From Thecamonas trahens ATCC 50062 (Eukaryota; Apusozoa; Apusomonadida; Apusomonadidae), in assembly GCF_000142905.1 (NCBI RefSeq), contig NW_013657668.1:190912-254911 (forward strand): a DNA stretch of 64,000 bases, given 5' to 3'. This document shows, one piece after another, positions 31,984-42,225 of the stretch. A program made the translations under genes and the position numbers. Numbering within the stretch: the stretch's first letter is position 1; every line of letters starts with the position of its first letter. The notes beneath the pieces were generated by a model. It was given only the letters and a program-made list of their open reading frames with translations. It had not been told where the DNA came from and searched no databases.

Positions 31984-32430
31984 GAAGAAGTGAGGCGGGG
32001 GAGGGAGGTGAAAACGGGAGGTACAGACGGGAGGTACAAACAAAAAGTGGGACGGTGGTGAAGGAGGAAGAGGGGTGACTAGCGCTATCGTTGCTGCCGC
32101 CGTACCGCTGCCACTACCACCGCCCCACACTCTGCTGTCGTCAGTGGCCAACGTCGGTGGCGAACGAACAAAGTGCTGTCGGTCCTGCCGGGCGGTCATC
32201 CGCAACCTGTTCATTCGTTCGGTGGGCGTTTGTTCGATGGTTCGGCCCCACTTTGGCGCCTTCCGGTGAGACCGACAGGAAGCGAGTTCATTCGGGCACA
32301 CCGCGCTCTGGTTGCGACGGCCACCGAGTCCGCAACGTAGACATACCTCGTCGACGCTTTTGTTCTTTGCACTCTCACACACTTTCTGGCGGGTAACGCC
32401 TTGAATCCGCCTTTACGCCCGCAGTTGTTG
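31984..32430. promoter_or_regulatory. Divergent upstream region of the paladin and USP genes
   Basis: About 450 bp lie between two divergent ATGs (31983 minus, 32431 plus). No gene or clear motif is visible; it presumably holds both promoters and 5' UTRs. Confidence 0.4.
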
Positions 32431-34173
32431 ATGTCACACACTCGCTACTCGGCTGGGCACAGACGGCCTAGGCTGGTCCACGGAACACCACCACAGCCGC
32501 GGCCGTCGATGTCGCCTGCATCGACCTACAGCCACATGAGAGGCGGACGTAGCATTCACCCGGAGCGGAGGCGCCGGAGGGAGCATGTAGGTGGCTCTCT
32601 CTCGTCGCATGTGTCGATGGCGTCGACGGCGTCGACGGCATCGGCGGCACGCACCTCGGCCCCGTACAGACACGGCTCAACATCATCACATTCGTCATTC
32701 ACCGCCCAAGACCGGAGCAGGCAGCGGATGACAACGTCAGCAACAACGAGACGGTCGACTGCGCCGGTGCTGACGTCAGTGGAGACATCACCGACGTATG
32801 CCCGTGGGTACGCGCCGCCGCCGTCAGCAGTGGCAGCCGGCGGGCGAAGCTCTAGGTCGAGCTCTCGATTCTCGTCGAGCGCTGGCATCGGGACGGGCGC
32901 CGGCTATGCTCTTGATCGAGGTATGGGGCGTACATCAGGCACGCCGTGGTACGCTGCTGAGAGTCCGTCGCGGTCGTCGCGAGCCGATCGTCAGCGGCGG
33001 CGGGACGAGGCCGATCCCGGCGCTCTGAGCAAGGCAGTGGGAGAAAGCGAGCGCGGCAGCGGCGAGGTCGGGCTGTCAAACTTGGGCAACACGTGCTTCA
33101 TGAACTCGATCCTGCAGTGTCTTTCCAACTGCGGTCCGCTGCGGAACCTATTCCTCTCGGACGAGGTGGGGAGCGCAATCAACACAACGGCGTTCAAGAC
33201 CAAAGGCCAGCTCGCAGTGGCGTTTGGCCTGTTGCTGCGGGAGATGTGGCAGCAACGAGCAAGCTGCGTGGCACCGCGGTCGTTCAAGCGCGAGGTCGGA
33301 GCTTTTGCGCCGCGGTTCATGGGCTTCTCGCAGCAAGACTCGCAAGAGTTCCTCCGATTCCTCCTCGACGGCCTGCACGAGGATCTCAACCGGGTTCGTG
33401 GCACCAAGCCTTACGCCGAACTCGACGATGATGAGCGGCTGACTGTGGCGCAAAAGGCGCAGCTCATCTGGGACTACCACGTCTCGCGGGACGACTCAAT
33501 CATTACTGATCTCTTTCGCGGGCAGCTCATTTCGACCGTGACGTGCATGTCGTGCTCGGCAGTCTCGCAAGCCTTTGATCCGTTTCTTGACATCTCGCTC
33601 CCGATTCCGGTGACGAACCAGGCGCCACGGACATCGATGCAAAGCAGGCGGTACGGGACCGGGTGGGGCGGAGGAGCGTACGGCTCGTCGGCACTCTCGT
33701 CGTCGACAGAGTCGTTCACCCTCGGCCAGTGTCTGGAGGCCTTTACTGAGGCCGAGGTTCTCGACGGCGATGAAAAGTACTACTGCTCCAAGTGCAAGAA
33801 GCACCGCAAGAGTACCAAGGAGCTTGGCCTCTTTCGGCTCCCAGCTATCATGGTTCTCCACCTCAAGCGGTTCTCAGCGTCGACGTTCCGGCGCTCCAAG
33901 CTCACCAACAACATCACGTTTCCGCTCGACGGCCTCGACCTCGGCTCGTACCTGGCACCCGAGGCGCCGTCGTCGGGCCACTCTGCCACCTACTCGCTCT
34001 TTGCCGTCTCCAACCACATGGGCAGTCTTGGCGGTGGTCACTACACCGCGTACGCTCGGTCGCCAGACACCGACAGCTGGTTCCTCTTTGACGACGCGCG
34101 TGTGAGCTCCATCTCGCCCACACGGGTCGGCGGTCCGTCGGCCTACCTGCTGTTTTACATGCGGGACCCATGA
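32431..34173 (+). CDS. Ubiquitin-specific protease (USP, peptidase C19)
   Basis: This gene encodes 580 aa. An N-terminal Ser/Arg-rich disordered region (about 1-205) precedes a complete USP core. The Cys box GLSNLGNTCFMNSILQCL starts near residue 215, with Cys in NTCFMN as nucleophile. QQDSQEFLRFLLDGLHEDLN follows. A zinc finger uses CMSC and CSKC pairs. The His box GGGHYTAYAR (about 535) and DSWFLFDDARV complete the site. It should remove ubiquitin from proteins. The compact core with a Ser-rich N-terminus resembles USP2/USP21-type enzymes. The ATG at 32431 (MSHTRYSAG) was chosen over an in-frame TTG at 32401. Confidence 0.93.
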   Translation: MSHTRYSAGHRRPRLVHGTPPQPRPSMSPASTYSHMRGGRSIHPERRRRREHVGGSLSSHVSMASTASTASAARTSAPYRHGSTSSHSSFTAQDRSRQRMTTSATTRRSTAPVLTSVETSPTYARGYAPPPSAVAAGGRSSRSSSRFSSSAGIGTGAGYALDRGMGRTSGTPWYAAESPSRSSRADRQRRRDEADPGALSKAVGESERGSGEVGLSNLGNTCFMNSILQCLSNCGPLRNLFLSDEVGSAINTTAFKTKGQLAVAFGLLLREMWQQRASCVAPRSFKREVGAFAPRFMGFSQQDSQEFLRFLLDGLHEDLNRVRGTKPYAELDDDERLTVAQKAQLIWDYHVSRDDSIITDLFRGQLISTVTCMSCSAVSQAFDPFLDISLPIPVTNQAPRTSMQSRRYGTGWGGGAYGSSALSSSTESFTLGQCLEAFTEAEVLDGDEKYYCSKCKKHRKSTKELGLFRLPAIMVLHLKRFSASTFRRSKLTNNITFPLDGLDLGSYLAPEAPSSGHSATYSLFAVSNHMGSLGGGHYTAYARSPDTDSWFLFDDARVSSISPTRVGGPSAYLLFYMRDP

Positions 34174-34250
34174 GGAGATACAGCCTTGGCAGCTGAGCTT
34201 GTGCGCTAGCAACTGTACGTACGTGGGTTGGTGATGTGCCGGGAACTGGG

Positions 34251-35474
34251 TCAGCGCCTGCTCCATCTCTCCACAAACTCAGCCGTCAGCTCGAGGTATC
34301 TGTCGCCATAGCCGACGTAGGTGTAGTCGGTCGTCTCGCGTGCGACGGCCGGCTCGATTTGTGTCCCCTCGCCCCACTCATTGAACGATGTGATCGAGAC
34401 ATAGTCTGGGCCTGAAGCCAGTGCCGCCTCCCACATGCGTACGTAGTACTTGCCGTTGTCGCGGTCCTTGCGGGTGGCGCTGTTCCACGGCCGGATCCGG
34501 GTGTCGTCGTAGCCCGGGCCAACCGAGAGAGAGACTTTCAGGCCGGCTGCATGGGCCTCGTTGACAAGTTCCGGCCACTCGGAGACAGACGAACCGTAGC
34601 TGAATCCGTCCGAGCCAAAGTAGGTGTACAAGCCGTCAAAGCCGCCCGCAGCAAGTTCAGCCACGCAGCCGCGATCGAGACAGAGGCCAAAGGCAAAAAC
34701 GTCGGCATCGCTCCCCCGCAGCGAGCCACCTTTGCCCAGCACGTCCGCCCACTCAACGGCCGGCGATCGGTACGAGTCGTACACGTAGACAACTGGTCGG
34801 CCATCGATGCGATAGATGGAGTCGTAATGAAAGTAGTGGGCAGCGAGGTACTCGGCGTCGTCGGCAAACGAGACCGGGCTCCGCCCTTCGTACGGCTCGG
34901 AATGAAAAGCGATCTGGACTGGAACGTGTGAGGTCTCAACAGCGCGGAGCACGTCGTCTACAATGATGTCCGTGTTGATTCCCTCACCGTCGACGGCCCG
35001 CGGATTGGACGCCTGCCCGGTCCATCCGTAGACTAGGACACCGATGCCAGCCTTGCCTGCATCGGAGGTGTGGCCGGTCACAACAGCAGCATCGCCCGAG
35101 CTGTACAGCCCGCGTGCAGGATAGTACGGCGAGCCGACGTCAGGCGGAGCAAAGCGATGGCCGCACGGATGGTGGTGTCGTAGCGCCTCGTTCCAGTGGC
35201 ACAGCACCCGATGATCCCAGTGGTGGAACGCCTGGTCCTCGTCTCCATACCACGTGTAGTAGAAGGCATGGACCGAGGTGTTGACTCCCGGCCCATCACC
35301 ATCAGCCATCACTTCTGCCATGGCCACATCGGTCTCACCCTCTGCCCCGAACTCGGTCCCCGTCGCCATCGGCATGCCATCTCCAGCCACGGTCACAACC
35401 ACAACCACCATGACGACCAGCCACACCGCCACCCAAGTCGCCGCAGTGCCGGCTCTCGCCCAGCCCAGTTGCAT
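34251..35474 (-). CDS. GH99 endo-alpha-1,2-mannosidase-like glycosidase
   Basis: This gene encodes 407 aa, single exon. The N-terminus is a signal anchor or signal peptide ([17 protein letters not shown], about 14-30). The catalytic domain starts at HAFYYTWYGDEDQAFHHWDH and ends with SITSFNEWGEGTQIEPA near residue 360; both are hallmark GH99 (MANEA) segments. Known GH99 enzymes work in the Golgi/endomembrane lumen, trimming glucosylated mannose from N-glycans, or act on fungal and bacterial mannan. A Golgi role or secreted mannan digestion are both possible in a bacterivorous flagellate. Confidence 0.88.
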   Translation of the reverse strand: MQLGWARAGTAATWVAVWLVVMVVVVVTVAGDGMPMATGTEFGAEGETDVAMAEVMADGDGPGVNTSVHAFYYTWYGDEDQAFHHWDHRVLCHWNEALRHHHPCGHRFAPPDVGSPYYPARGLYSSGDAAVVTGHTSDAGKAGIGVLVYGWTGQASNPRAVDGEGINTDIIVDDVLRAVETSHVPVQIAFHSEPYEGRSPVSFADDAEYLAAHYFHYDSIYRIDGRPVVYVYDSYRSPAVEWADVLGKGGSLRGSDADVFAFGLCLDRGCVAELAAGGFDGLYTYFGSDGFSYGSSVSEWPELVNEAHAAGLKVSLSVGPGYDDTRIRPWNSATRKDRDNGKYYVRMWEAALASGPDYVSITSFNEWGEGTQIEPAVARETTDYTYVGYGDRYLELTAEFVERWSRR

Positions 35475-35508
35475 TGCAAGAGTATCAGAGAGCGAGGTGA
35501 GTATGTGT

Positions 35509-35510
35509 GA

Positions 35511-35561
<51 letters not shown>

Positions 35562-35623
35562 GAGTGGTGTGCAGCGTGTGGTGTGCAGCGTGTGGTGTGC
35601 AGCGTGTGGTGTGCAGCGTGTGG
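35509..35623. repeat. GT and GA microsatellites plus a 14-bp tandem repeat
   Basis: A (GT)n run (about 35509-35529) passes into (GA)n (about 35528-35558). Four copies of a 14-bp unit follow, starting at 35567, 35581, 35595 and 35609. They lie in the roughly 280-bp divergent region between the GH99 gene and the gene at 35758. Confidence 0.95.
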
Positions 35624-35757
35624 TCGATGTGGCAGTGCCATCGCGCCGCCCTCACCCCCTTCACCCACCACACCACCACCCCCTTCCGACACACGAACCA
35701 CCACACCACACCACACCACACAAACCACACAAACCATCCCACGTACTGCTATTGGGC

Positions 35758-38700
35758 ATGGAGAGCAGCTCACATGCAGAGTGCTGCTTGCTCCACCGTG
35801 GGCTACATGACGAACCACCACCGCCACCCTCGCCCGACGACCTCCTCGCTTCGGCCCGCCTCTGCTCCCTCACCCACTGCGAGCCGCTGATGTACCCGCC
35901 GTCGCTGACAATGGCAGCTCCGTCGCGTGCGCCCGAGCCTGCAGATGGCGCAGTTGCTCCCGCCTGGATTGAGCTCGCCCTGCCGCCGCCATACTCCCAT
36001 CTCGCCCTTGTTCGCCTCCGCCATGCTGCGCCTGTCGATCCTGCTCACCTCTTGCTTACTCTCGTTTGCCCGACTGCGCTCGCCGCCCACGCACCGGTGG
36101 ACGTCTCCGACCTCGATGACGTCGATGTCGATGTTGGAGGCAATATAGCCGTGTCTGGCGGACGACGCCACAGCCGATGGCCTGCCGCCCGCGAGCGCCT
36201 TGTGGCCCGCCGCAAGACCCTCGCTGCAGAGGCCTCCGCCACCGCCGCCGGCACGCTCGATCTCCAGCTGGCGCTGGCCGATGCAGTTGGCGGATGCGAG
36301 GGACAGACAGCAGACGGTTCGGTCCGGTTTCGGCTCGTTGAGCACGACGGACAGCAGGTGTGGACCAGTATTGTCCTCTCGTATCCAGCCGACGCCTTTG
36401 TTCCTCCGCCAATGATTGTTCGAGTCAGCTCGAGCGAGAGCTCGGGCCTCGACTGCGAGGCTGTCGACGCATACTCAATTGAGCAGCTTTCCGAGCCACC
36501 GCCACAACTTCTCATCGTCGCCGCCTCGGTCAGCTATCCTGACATGCTGCGGCGGCGGCTGGAAAAGATAGCCCGCCATCTCGACCCGGCCCGTATCAGC
36601 CACTCGCCTCTGCTTTTGCTCGCTCGTGGCCTTGGCACAGTCCTTCGCCGGGCCTCTCGTCCGCGTCGCGCTGCGCTTGGGTCCCGACTTCGTGCTCTTG
36701 CCATCTACAACATCCCATCGTCGGTGGTCGTCAACGCAGGCGGCGTTCGGGTCGTCGTCGAGTCGGCCCGCTCCGGCAAGCTCACACTCACCGCCTCCAA
36801 GGCTCTCCTCCTCGCCTGGCTCCCCCTGGAGGCCCACTACGCAGCGCAGACCATGCTGCCAGACTTTTTGTCTCAGCCGTCGTCGACCTCCTCTCGCTCC
36901 ACCCATACACCCACAAGACTGCCGATCGGTGCCTGGACGCGCTCCACCAGCTTGTCGTCGCCTCGGCACGGGTGACCATGGAGGCATTGCCATCATCATC
37001 GGCCCGGCTCCCAGACCTACCGGGCCTCCTCGCCGACGTCCTCGGGCCGTACTCACGGCCGCACGCCGTCGCCGCTGCCAAGCGGGTAGTTGCCGCCACG
37101 CCAGTCCATGACGTACCACTCTTGTTCTTTGTTCGCGAGCTGCTGGGTGTGGCGCGCCTCCGTCGGTTCTATCCGCTTGCTGATCCGCTGGGTGCGCCGG
37201 CTGGCTCGCGGATCACCGGTGATGCGCTTACGCTCGCGCCGCATCTGCGGTATCTAGACGTGGCGATGGGCAATGCTCCACTTCCGCGCGAGCGGCTCAT
37301 CAAGGCTTGGCCCGTCGCCACCATTGACTCGGTCGGCCGCCTCGATGATGTCGTGCTTGTTGTCACTGATCGCGCCATCTACTCTGTTGCCGCTGACGGC
37401 AGCAGCAGCTCGGGCCCTGCACCATGGCTCACCCGCATTCCATTGGCCTCGCTCGACGGCTGCACCTTTGGTCCGCTCGCGTTCGAATCGGGCCTTGATC
37501 CGCCACTTCCGACGCCGCCGTGGGGCCTGCTCTTGGCGTGCTCGATCGGACCGGCGCTGCTGAGCTCGTTCGACAAAGCCCATGCGCGGGCCGGCGGCCA
37601 GCGAACACCGTCGGGCCAGCACTTTCTTCCTGTCCAGCCGTCGACCATCAACCTGGGTGTGCCTGGCCTCTGGGCTTCAAACCTCGAGGTCCTGGCCTCG
37701 TTGGTCGACGACCTCGCGCTCAAGCCCGAGGCCGAAACAGCCCATGTCAACGCTGCCGGTCTCCCGCGGCTGACCGCCTACCAGCTGATGGTCCAGGTTG
37801 TGGCTGCCATCTCGCCGCTCGCGGCTGCACAGCTCGACCCGCTGCGTCCGTGCCCGCCTGGCGGCGGCTATCCGCACGATGGTGTTTTTCGGGCTGGGAT
37901 GCCATTCTCAGCGCCCTTTTCCACCTCGATGTACCCGTCTACATCAATTTGCCCAAGGTCCTCCCGGCAACAACGCTGCTTCCGTTGCTCCAGCGGACCG
38001 TCGCCGCGCTGGAGGGGCTGCCAGGGCTCGACGACTTTGCAAGCGTGCCTCTCCGCCTCTCGCTCTCGGGTGTATTGGAAGCTTTCATCGATGCGTTTGA
38101 GCTGGCCACGGCGTCGCACTTTGGCGGCATGGCGCCGGACCACGACGACGAGGTTGCGTTCGCGCGGTCAATGGTGGCCAGGTTCTCGCTCCTCTCGACC
38201 AAGGCTGATGCTCACCACTTTTCCGGGCCAAGCGTCGCCGTCGAGCGCATCGACCAAGTGGTGACCGTCAGCGAGGCGCTAGATGCCATCCGAGCCGCCG
38301 TCACCGCCCAGCACGTTCTCGACCCCTCGCTCGACTTCCTCCTCCTCACCGCCCAGACGGCGCTGAGCGGTGCAGTTCATCTCGCCGAGGCGCCGGTCTC
38401 GTTTCCTGCCTTTCCGCCCGTCCCGGTCTTGGAGCTCCTCTACGGCACGCTGCACGCGGTCTACGCCTCGCCCGAGCTTGATCTCGAGTACATGCACCGC
38501 TACATGCCGAGCTGTGAGCTGGAAAAACAGCAGACGCTCGACTTTGGCCTGCTCATGCACCAGGTTGCACCTGATGCTGAGGCCACTCACATGTCGGGCA
38601 TGCGCCTCAACCTCGCCCTCCACCCCGCGCTCTCCGAGCCGCCTGAGGCCACCGCTGCATCGCGCGAGCTCATGCACGAGATCGCGCTTGTCATCACTGC

Positions 38701-38839
38701 CGCTGCGCAGGACCTCGCAGGGCCTCGCATTCGGGTCCTCCCCCCGCATGCTATTGATGCGCTTCATGTTAACTCCAAGGTCAAGGCCCGAGTGTACAAT
38801 GCCAAGCGCCGAGGCGCCAGATCGGTTCCGTCTCAGTAG
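35758..38839 (+). CDS. Unassigned 1027-aa protein, frame interrupted at two T5 runs
   Basis: The reading frame breaks twice, at 36865-36869 and 37885-37889. In each case one more T in a five-T run reconnects long open frames, giving 1027 aa from the ATG at 35758. A start at 35911 (MAAPSRAPEP) is also possible. No confident family. An N-terminal segment (WIELALPPPYSHLALVRLRH) and a central one (VVLVVTDRAIYSVAADG...WLTRIPLASLDGCTFG) look like beta-rich modules; the latter recalls a PH/GRAM/hSac2-type fold, but that is weak. The rest is Leu/Ala-rich helical, with no TM or signal peptide. It is probably cytosolic. It ends 109 bp before the convergent RFX gene. Confidence 0.6.
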
Positions 38840-38948
38840 CGAGGCGGTGGCAGGTTTGGCCGCAACGGTGGTGGCCTCGAGCTCGAGCTCGCCCCACCTG
38901 ATATGCCACTGCGACTCGCGCAAAGTCTCAGTCTGAGTCTGTGGGCCA

Positions 38949-40421
38949 TCAATGGTGTCTAGCGCGCTTAGCTCGCTCTTGCTGGTGGTCATCGTCGCTG
39001 CCATAGCTATCGCGGCTCTGGCTGCCGTTGCTCTGGTGGACGCGGCGAGCACGCTTGCTCGATGGTGGCGGCAGCGGCTCGCTGTTGTCGTTCGGCACGC
39101 TGTTGTAAGCAGCTCCGCCTTTGTCGTCCTCGGTCTTGTCATCACTGTCGCTGTCGCTGCTGGCGTTGCTGCTGACGCCGCGTGGCCGCTTCTGCGACTC
39201 GGACCGGGCCTCCATCGCACTGCGGTACTCGATGGCATACAGGACGTACTCGGTGGCGAGGCGAAGGAGAGCCGCGAGTGCGTTGACGGCATCAGCCTCG
39301 CGAGCCGCGTCCGGAAGCAGCGACGCCTCGCGGATGACCGAGTCGGTGAAGAAGACCCATGACGAGACAAAGCGGCGAGAGGCGTCGGTAAAGTTGACAG
39401 GCCCGATAGAGCCGACAAACTCGGCAGTGGTCTCGGCCCAGGCCGCAAGCGGGGCGCGCTGCGCAACGAGGTCGACAGTGGCGGTGGCAAAAGCCCGGAC
39501 GGCGGTATCCGGCATGGCAAGGCACCACATGCACATCTGCGAGATCTGTGCCCAGTCGACGGCCGTCAGGAGAGCGTCGAGCCGGGCCATGAGCGGCTCG
39601 TCGGCGATGGTGGTGGCCACGGTAGCAGCCTGGGTGACGAGCGCGATCTGGCGGCGGGCGGCAGCGTCAAAGCCGGCGACTGGATCTGACGATGACGAGC
39701 CGCTTGCTGGTAGAGTGGCGGCGCGCATGGCGGCGGTGATGGCGTCGACAGCCGGGCCAAGGACGGCCAACGCCGTCGCCAGCTCCGGGTCGGTCACGTC
39801 GGGTATGAGCGCGCTCAGCAGCTTGGCCAGGACCCGCTCCTCTGCGGCCTGCATGGCCTCGGCGACGTCAGCTCCCGGCGCAAGACTCGCCCACATCTCG
39901 TTCCGCCGGCGGAGCTCGGCCTCGATTATAGCGGCAAGACCACCGAGCTGGCCCGAGGTGCGGACGGTCACGATGGCGTCAACAAGGCTGGCCTCGCCAG
40001 CCTCGACATCGGCAGCGGCGGCGACCAGCTCCGGGAACCAGGACGAGCCGCCAGTGTCCACCACCCGATCAGCATGAGCAGCTGGAGGAGCTGGTGCATG
40101 AGATGCGGTCTTGCGGCACATGTCGAGAAGATCATCGGGTGGTGGGAGGTCGGATGCTGCGGGGAAGCCATCGCGCCAGGCGATGCCTGTGTAGTGATGC
40201 TTGGACTTGCCCCGTGCGCCAAGACGGCGAGTACCGACACGAGGAAAGGCAGCTCGAATGACTCTTCCTGCCACCGCCACTGGCAAGTCATCGTAGCCAT
40301 GAGCAGCAGCATAGCTGGCAAAGGCGTCAAAGACGGTAGCCCGCTCTAGAGTGGCGCTCTGGTTCGCGTCGGCAGCCACCACAACCAGCCACGCCCGGAA
40401 CAGGGCAGCAGGGGTGGTCAT
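38949..40421 (-). CDS. RFX-family transcription factor
   Basis: This gene encodes 490 aa. Residues about 25-85 form an RFX winged-helix DNA-binding domain: ATVFDAFASYAAAHGYDDLP, then VAGRVIRAAFP, then TRRLGARGKSKHHYTGI, the recognition region that reads X-box DNA in known members. The middle is Ala-rich and helical. The C-terminus (about 400-490) is acidic/Ser-rich followed by basic clusters (SSKRARRVHQ, QERAKRARHH) that can act as nuclear localisation signals. The dimerisation domain typical of animal RFX1-3 is not evident. RFX proteins control ciliary genes in animals, and two cilium/centrosome-type genes lie in this window, but regulation here is inference. The in-frame TTG at 40445 was rejected for the ATG at 40421. 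Confidence 0.85.
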   Translation of the reverse strand: MTTPAALFRAWLVVVAADANQSATLERATVFDAFASYAAAHGYDDLPVAVAGRVIRAAFPRVGTRRLGARGKSKHHYTGIAWRDGFPAASDLPPPDDLLDMCRKTASHAPAPPAAHADRVVDTGGSSWFPELVAAAADVEAGEASLVDAIVTVRTSGQLGGLAAIIEAELRRRNEMWASLAPGADVAEAMQAAEERVLAKLLSALIPDVTDPELATALAVLGPAVDAITAAMRAATLPASGSSSSDPVAGFDAAARRQIALVTQAATVATTIADEPLMARLDALLTAVDWAQISQMCMWCLAMPDTAVRAFATATVDLVAQRAPLAAWAETTAEFVGSIGPVNFTDASRRFVSSWVFFTDSVIREASLLPDAAREADAVNALAALLRLATEYVLYAIEYRSAMEARSESQKRPRGVSSNASSDSDSDDKTEDDKGGAAYNSVPNDNSEPLPPPSSKRARRVHQSNGSQSRDSYGSDDDHQQERAKRARHH

Positions 40422-40459
40422 GACCAGGAGGTGGACGTTGGCCAAAGTTGCAATGTGAG

Positions 40460-40600
40460 TGAGTGAGTGTAAGTGGGTGGCTATGGGTGGCTATGGGTGG
40501 GTGGCTGTAGCTGTGTGGTTGTGGTTGTCGAGGTGGTAATCGTCGTAATCGTCGTAATCGTAGTCATGATCGTCGTCATCGTCGTCGTCGTCGTGTCGGG
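40460..40600. repeat. Low-complexity repeats in a divergent promoter
   Basis: A GGTGGCTATG-type repeat (about 40474-40506) and a CGTCGTAAT/CGTCGTCAT run (about 40535-40597) fill part of the 348 bp between the RFX start (40421) and the SDR start (40770). Confidence 0.8.
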
Positions 40601-40769
40601 CCAGTGGTGACAGGCAGCGATGTCGTGTGAGCGAACAGTCACCACAGACAGCCACAGATATCGTCTTCTGCACCCGTCTCTAACAGTTGACTTTGCCAGC
40701 TGACCACAGCAGACGGCTACGCTTCTGGAGCAGCCAAGTAGCTCAAGCTCGGCTCGCTTGTCCAAGGTG

Positions 40770-41726
40770 ATGGCCGACGCGAGCGAGAAAACGAGGGTGG
40801 CGTTGGTGGCTGGGGCGACTCGTGGAGGAGGAAGAGGTATTGCCCTGGCGTTGGGAGAGGCTGGGTGGTGCGTCTACTGCTCGGGTCGCTCATCGCGAAG
40901 CAAGGCGAGCCAAGGAGAGGATGGCGGTGGCAAGAGCGAGACCATCGAGGAGACGGCAGAGATGGTGACGGCTGCGGGAGGTTGTGGACTGGCTGCGGTG
41001 GTCGACCACCAGGATGAGGACGCGGTGGCGGAGCTGGTGGCCAGGATCACCAAGGAGAAGGGCCACCTCGATCTACTGGTCAACTGCGTTTGGGGCGGCG
41101 ACAATAAGGCCCAGTGGGGCACAGCCATCGATGCACTGGACGTTGGCAAGGGCCGGGCCATGCTCGACCAAGCCATCGTCTCGCACATCATCACCACCAA
41201 GGCCATGCTTCCTCTCCTCCGGCTCGGCACCGACCCGCTGGTGGTCGAGGTGACGGACGGCGCCGGTGGCTTCTTTCGCGGGGCTCTTTTCTACGATCTC
41301 GTCAAAAATGCAGTCATCCGCCTCGCCTTTGCCACCGCCGAATCGCTGCGTGAGTCGAGCATCTGTGCTGTGGCGGTCACGCCTGGATTCCTCCGCTCTG
41401 AGGCCGTTCTCAAGCACTTTGGTGTGACGTGCGAGACCTGGCGCGATGCCATTGCCACCGATCCGCACTTTGCCCACTCGGAGACGCCCATCTTTGTCGG
41501 CCGTGGCATCGCCGCCCTCGCCGCCCTCGACGCCGACGCCAAGGCGGCGCGAAACGGGCGAGTCTTTGCCTCGTGGGGCCTTGCCACCGAGTTTGGCCTT
41601 ACCGATACCGACGGCTCGGTCCCCAACTGGGGTGCGCATGCCGCAGACTCTGACTTTGGTCGCGATCACGCCGCCTCTCACGCCCGCTTCCTCAACGCCT
41701 TTCCGCACCAGCCGTCGCCGCCGTAG
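40770..41726 (+). CDS. Short-chain dehydrogenase/reductase of bacterial type
   Basis: This gene encodes 318 aa, single exon. The Rossmann glycine motif GATRGGGRGIA lies near residue 12 for NAD(P) binding. LDLLVNCVWGGDNKAQWG follows, and the active-site Tyr/Lys pair is in FYDLVKNAVIRLAF (about 173-177). The C-terminal part VAVTPGFLRSEAVLKHFGV, the ETPIFVGRG segment and SWGLATEFGLTDTDGS.P.WG match a bacterial SDR subgroup common in actinobacteria and proteobacteria. Substrate is unknown. The close fit to a bacterial subgroup and lack of introns suggest transfer; this is inference. The upstream TTG at 40758 was rejected for the ATG at 40770. Confidence 0.88.
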   Translation: MADASEKTRVALVAGATRGGGRGIALALGEAGWCVYCSGRSSRSKASQGEDGGGKSETIEETAEMVTAAGGCGLAAVVDHQDEDAVAELVARITKEKGHLDLLVNCVWGGDNKAQWGTAIDALDVGKGRAMLDQAIVSHIITTKAMLPLLRLGTDPLVVEVTDGAGGFFRGALFYDLVKNAVIRLAFATAESLRESSICAVAVTPGFLRSEAVLKHFGVTCETWRDAIATDPHFAHSETPIFVGRGIAALAALDADAKAARNGRVFASWGLATEFGLTDTDGSVPNWGAHAADSDFGRDHAASHARFLNAFPHQPSPP

Positions 41727-42225
41727 CTGTGCCCCACAAATCCCGCAGGCTGTACTTACCATCGCCACTTGTAGCATCATCACTACATACAGGTACCGGT
41801 GATCCCAGAGATCCCAGAAAAGGCACCCTGATCCCACTTTCTCTGCAGAACGCCAACAGTCGCAGACCGTCGCCAGCCAACGTGTCCCCCCTCTCCTTCC
41901 CCAAACGACTCACAGGCTCCACCGTCAGCCACTTGACGCACCCCACCCATCCAACCCACCACCCCACATCGAGACACACGGCACACGTGTCCCATTTGTA
42001 CCCCATGGCCGACTCGCCTCCATCCACAGGTACGCCCTTGCTCCACCCCCTCAGCCCCGAGCCCATCCCCTTCGTTGTCACCTTGCGACGACACAAAACT
42101 TTCAATTCAGTTTGCAACGGACTCTGTCACCGAACACCACCACACACGCACACACACCACCACACACCCTGATATGGAGGCCACGGATGTAGTCATGCCC
42201 ACATCGACTGTCACTCACATCGGGA
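41727..42225. other. Intergenic region without a supported gene
   Basis: About 500 bp between two same-strand genes. It holds a CA-rich stretch near 42129-42168 and C-rich low complexity near 41940-41975. It presumably contains the 3' end of the SDR transcript and the promoter of the CEP95-like gene. Confidence 0.5.

Noticed and set aside
35511-35827. Short frames within GT/GA microsatellites
   Set aside because: Simple-sequence artefacts in a promoter region.
38279-39520. Minus-strand frame overlapping the ends of two genes
   Set aside because: It is antisense to the C-terminus of the gene at 35758 and out of frame with the RFX gene; Ser/Arg/Pro-rich without motifs.
42070-42100. X-box-like half site upstream of the CEP95-like gene
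   Set aside because: Only one half resembles the consensus; too weak to claim RFX control.
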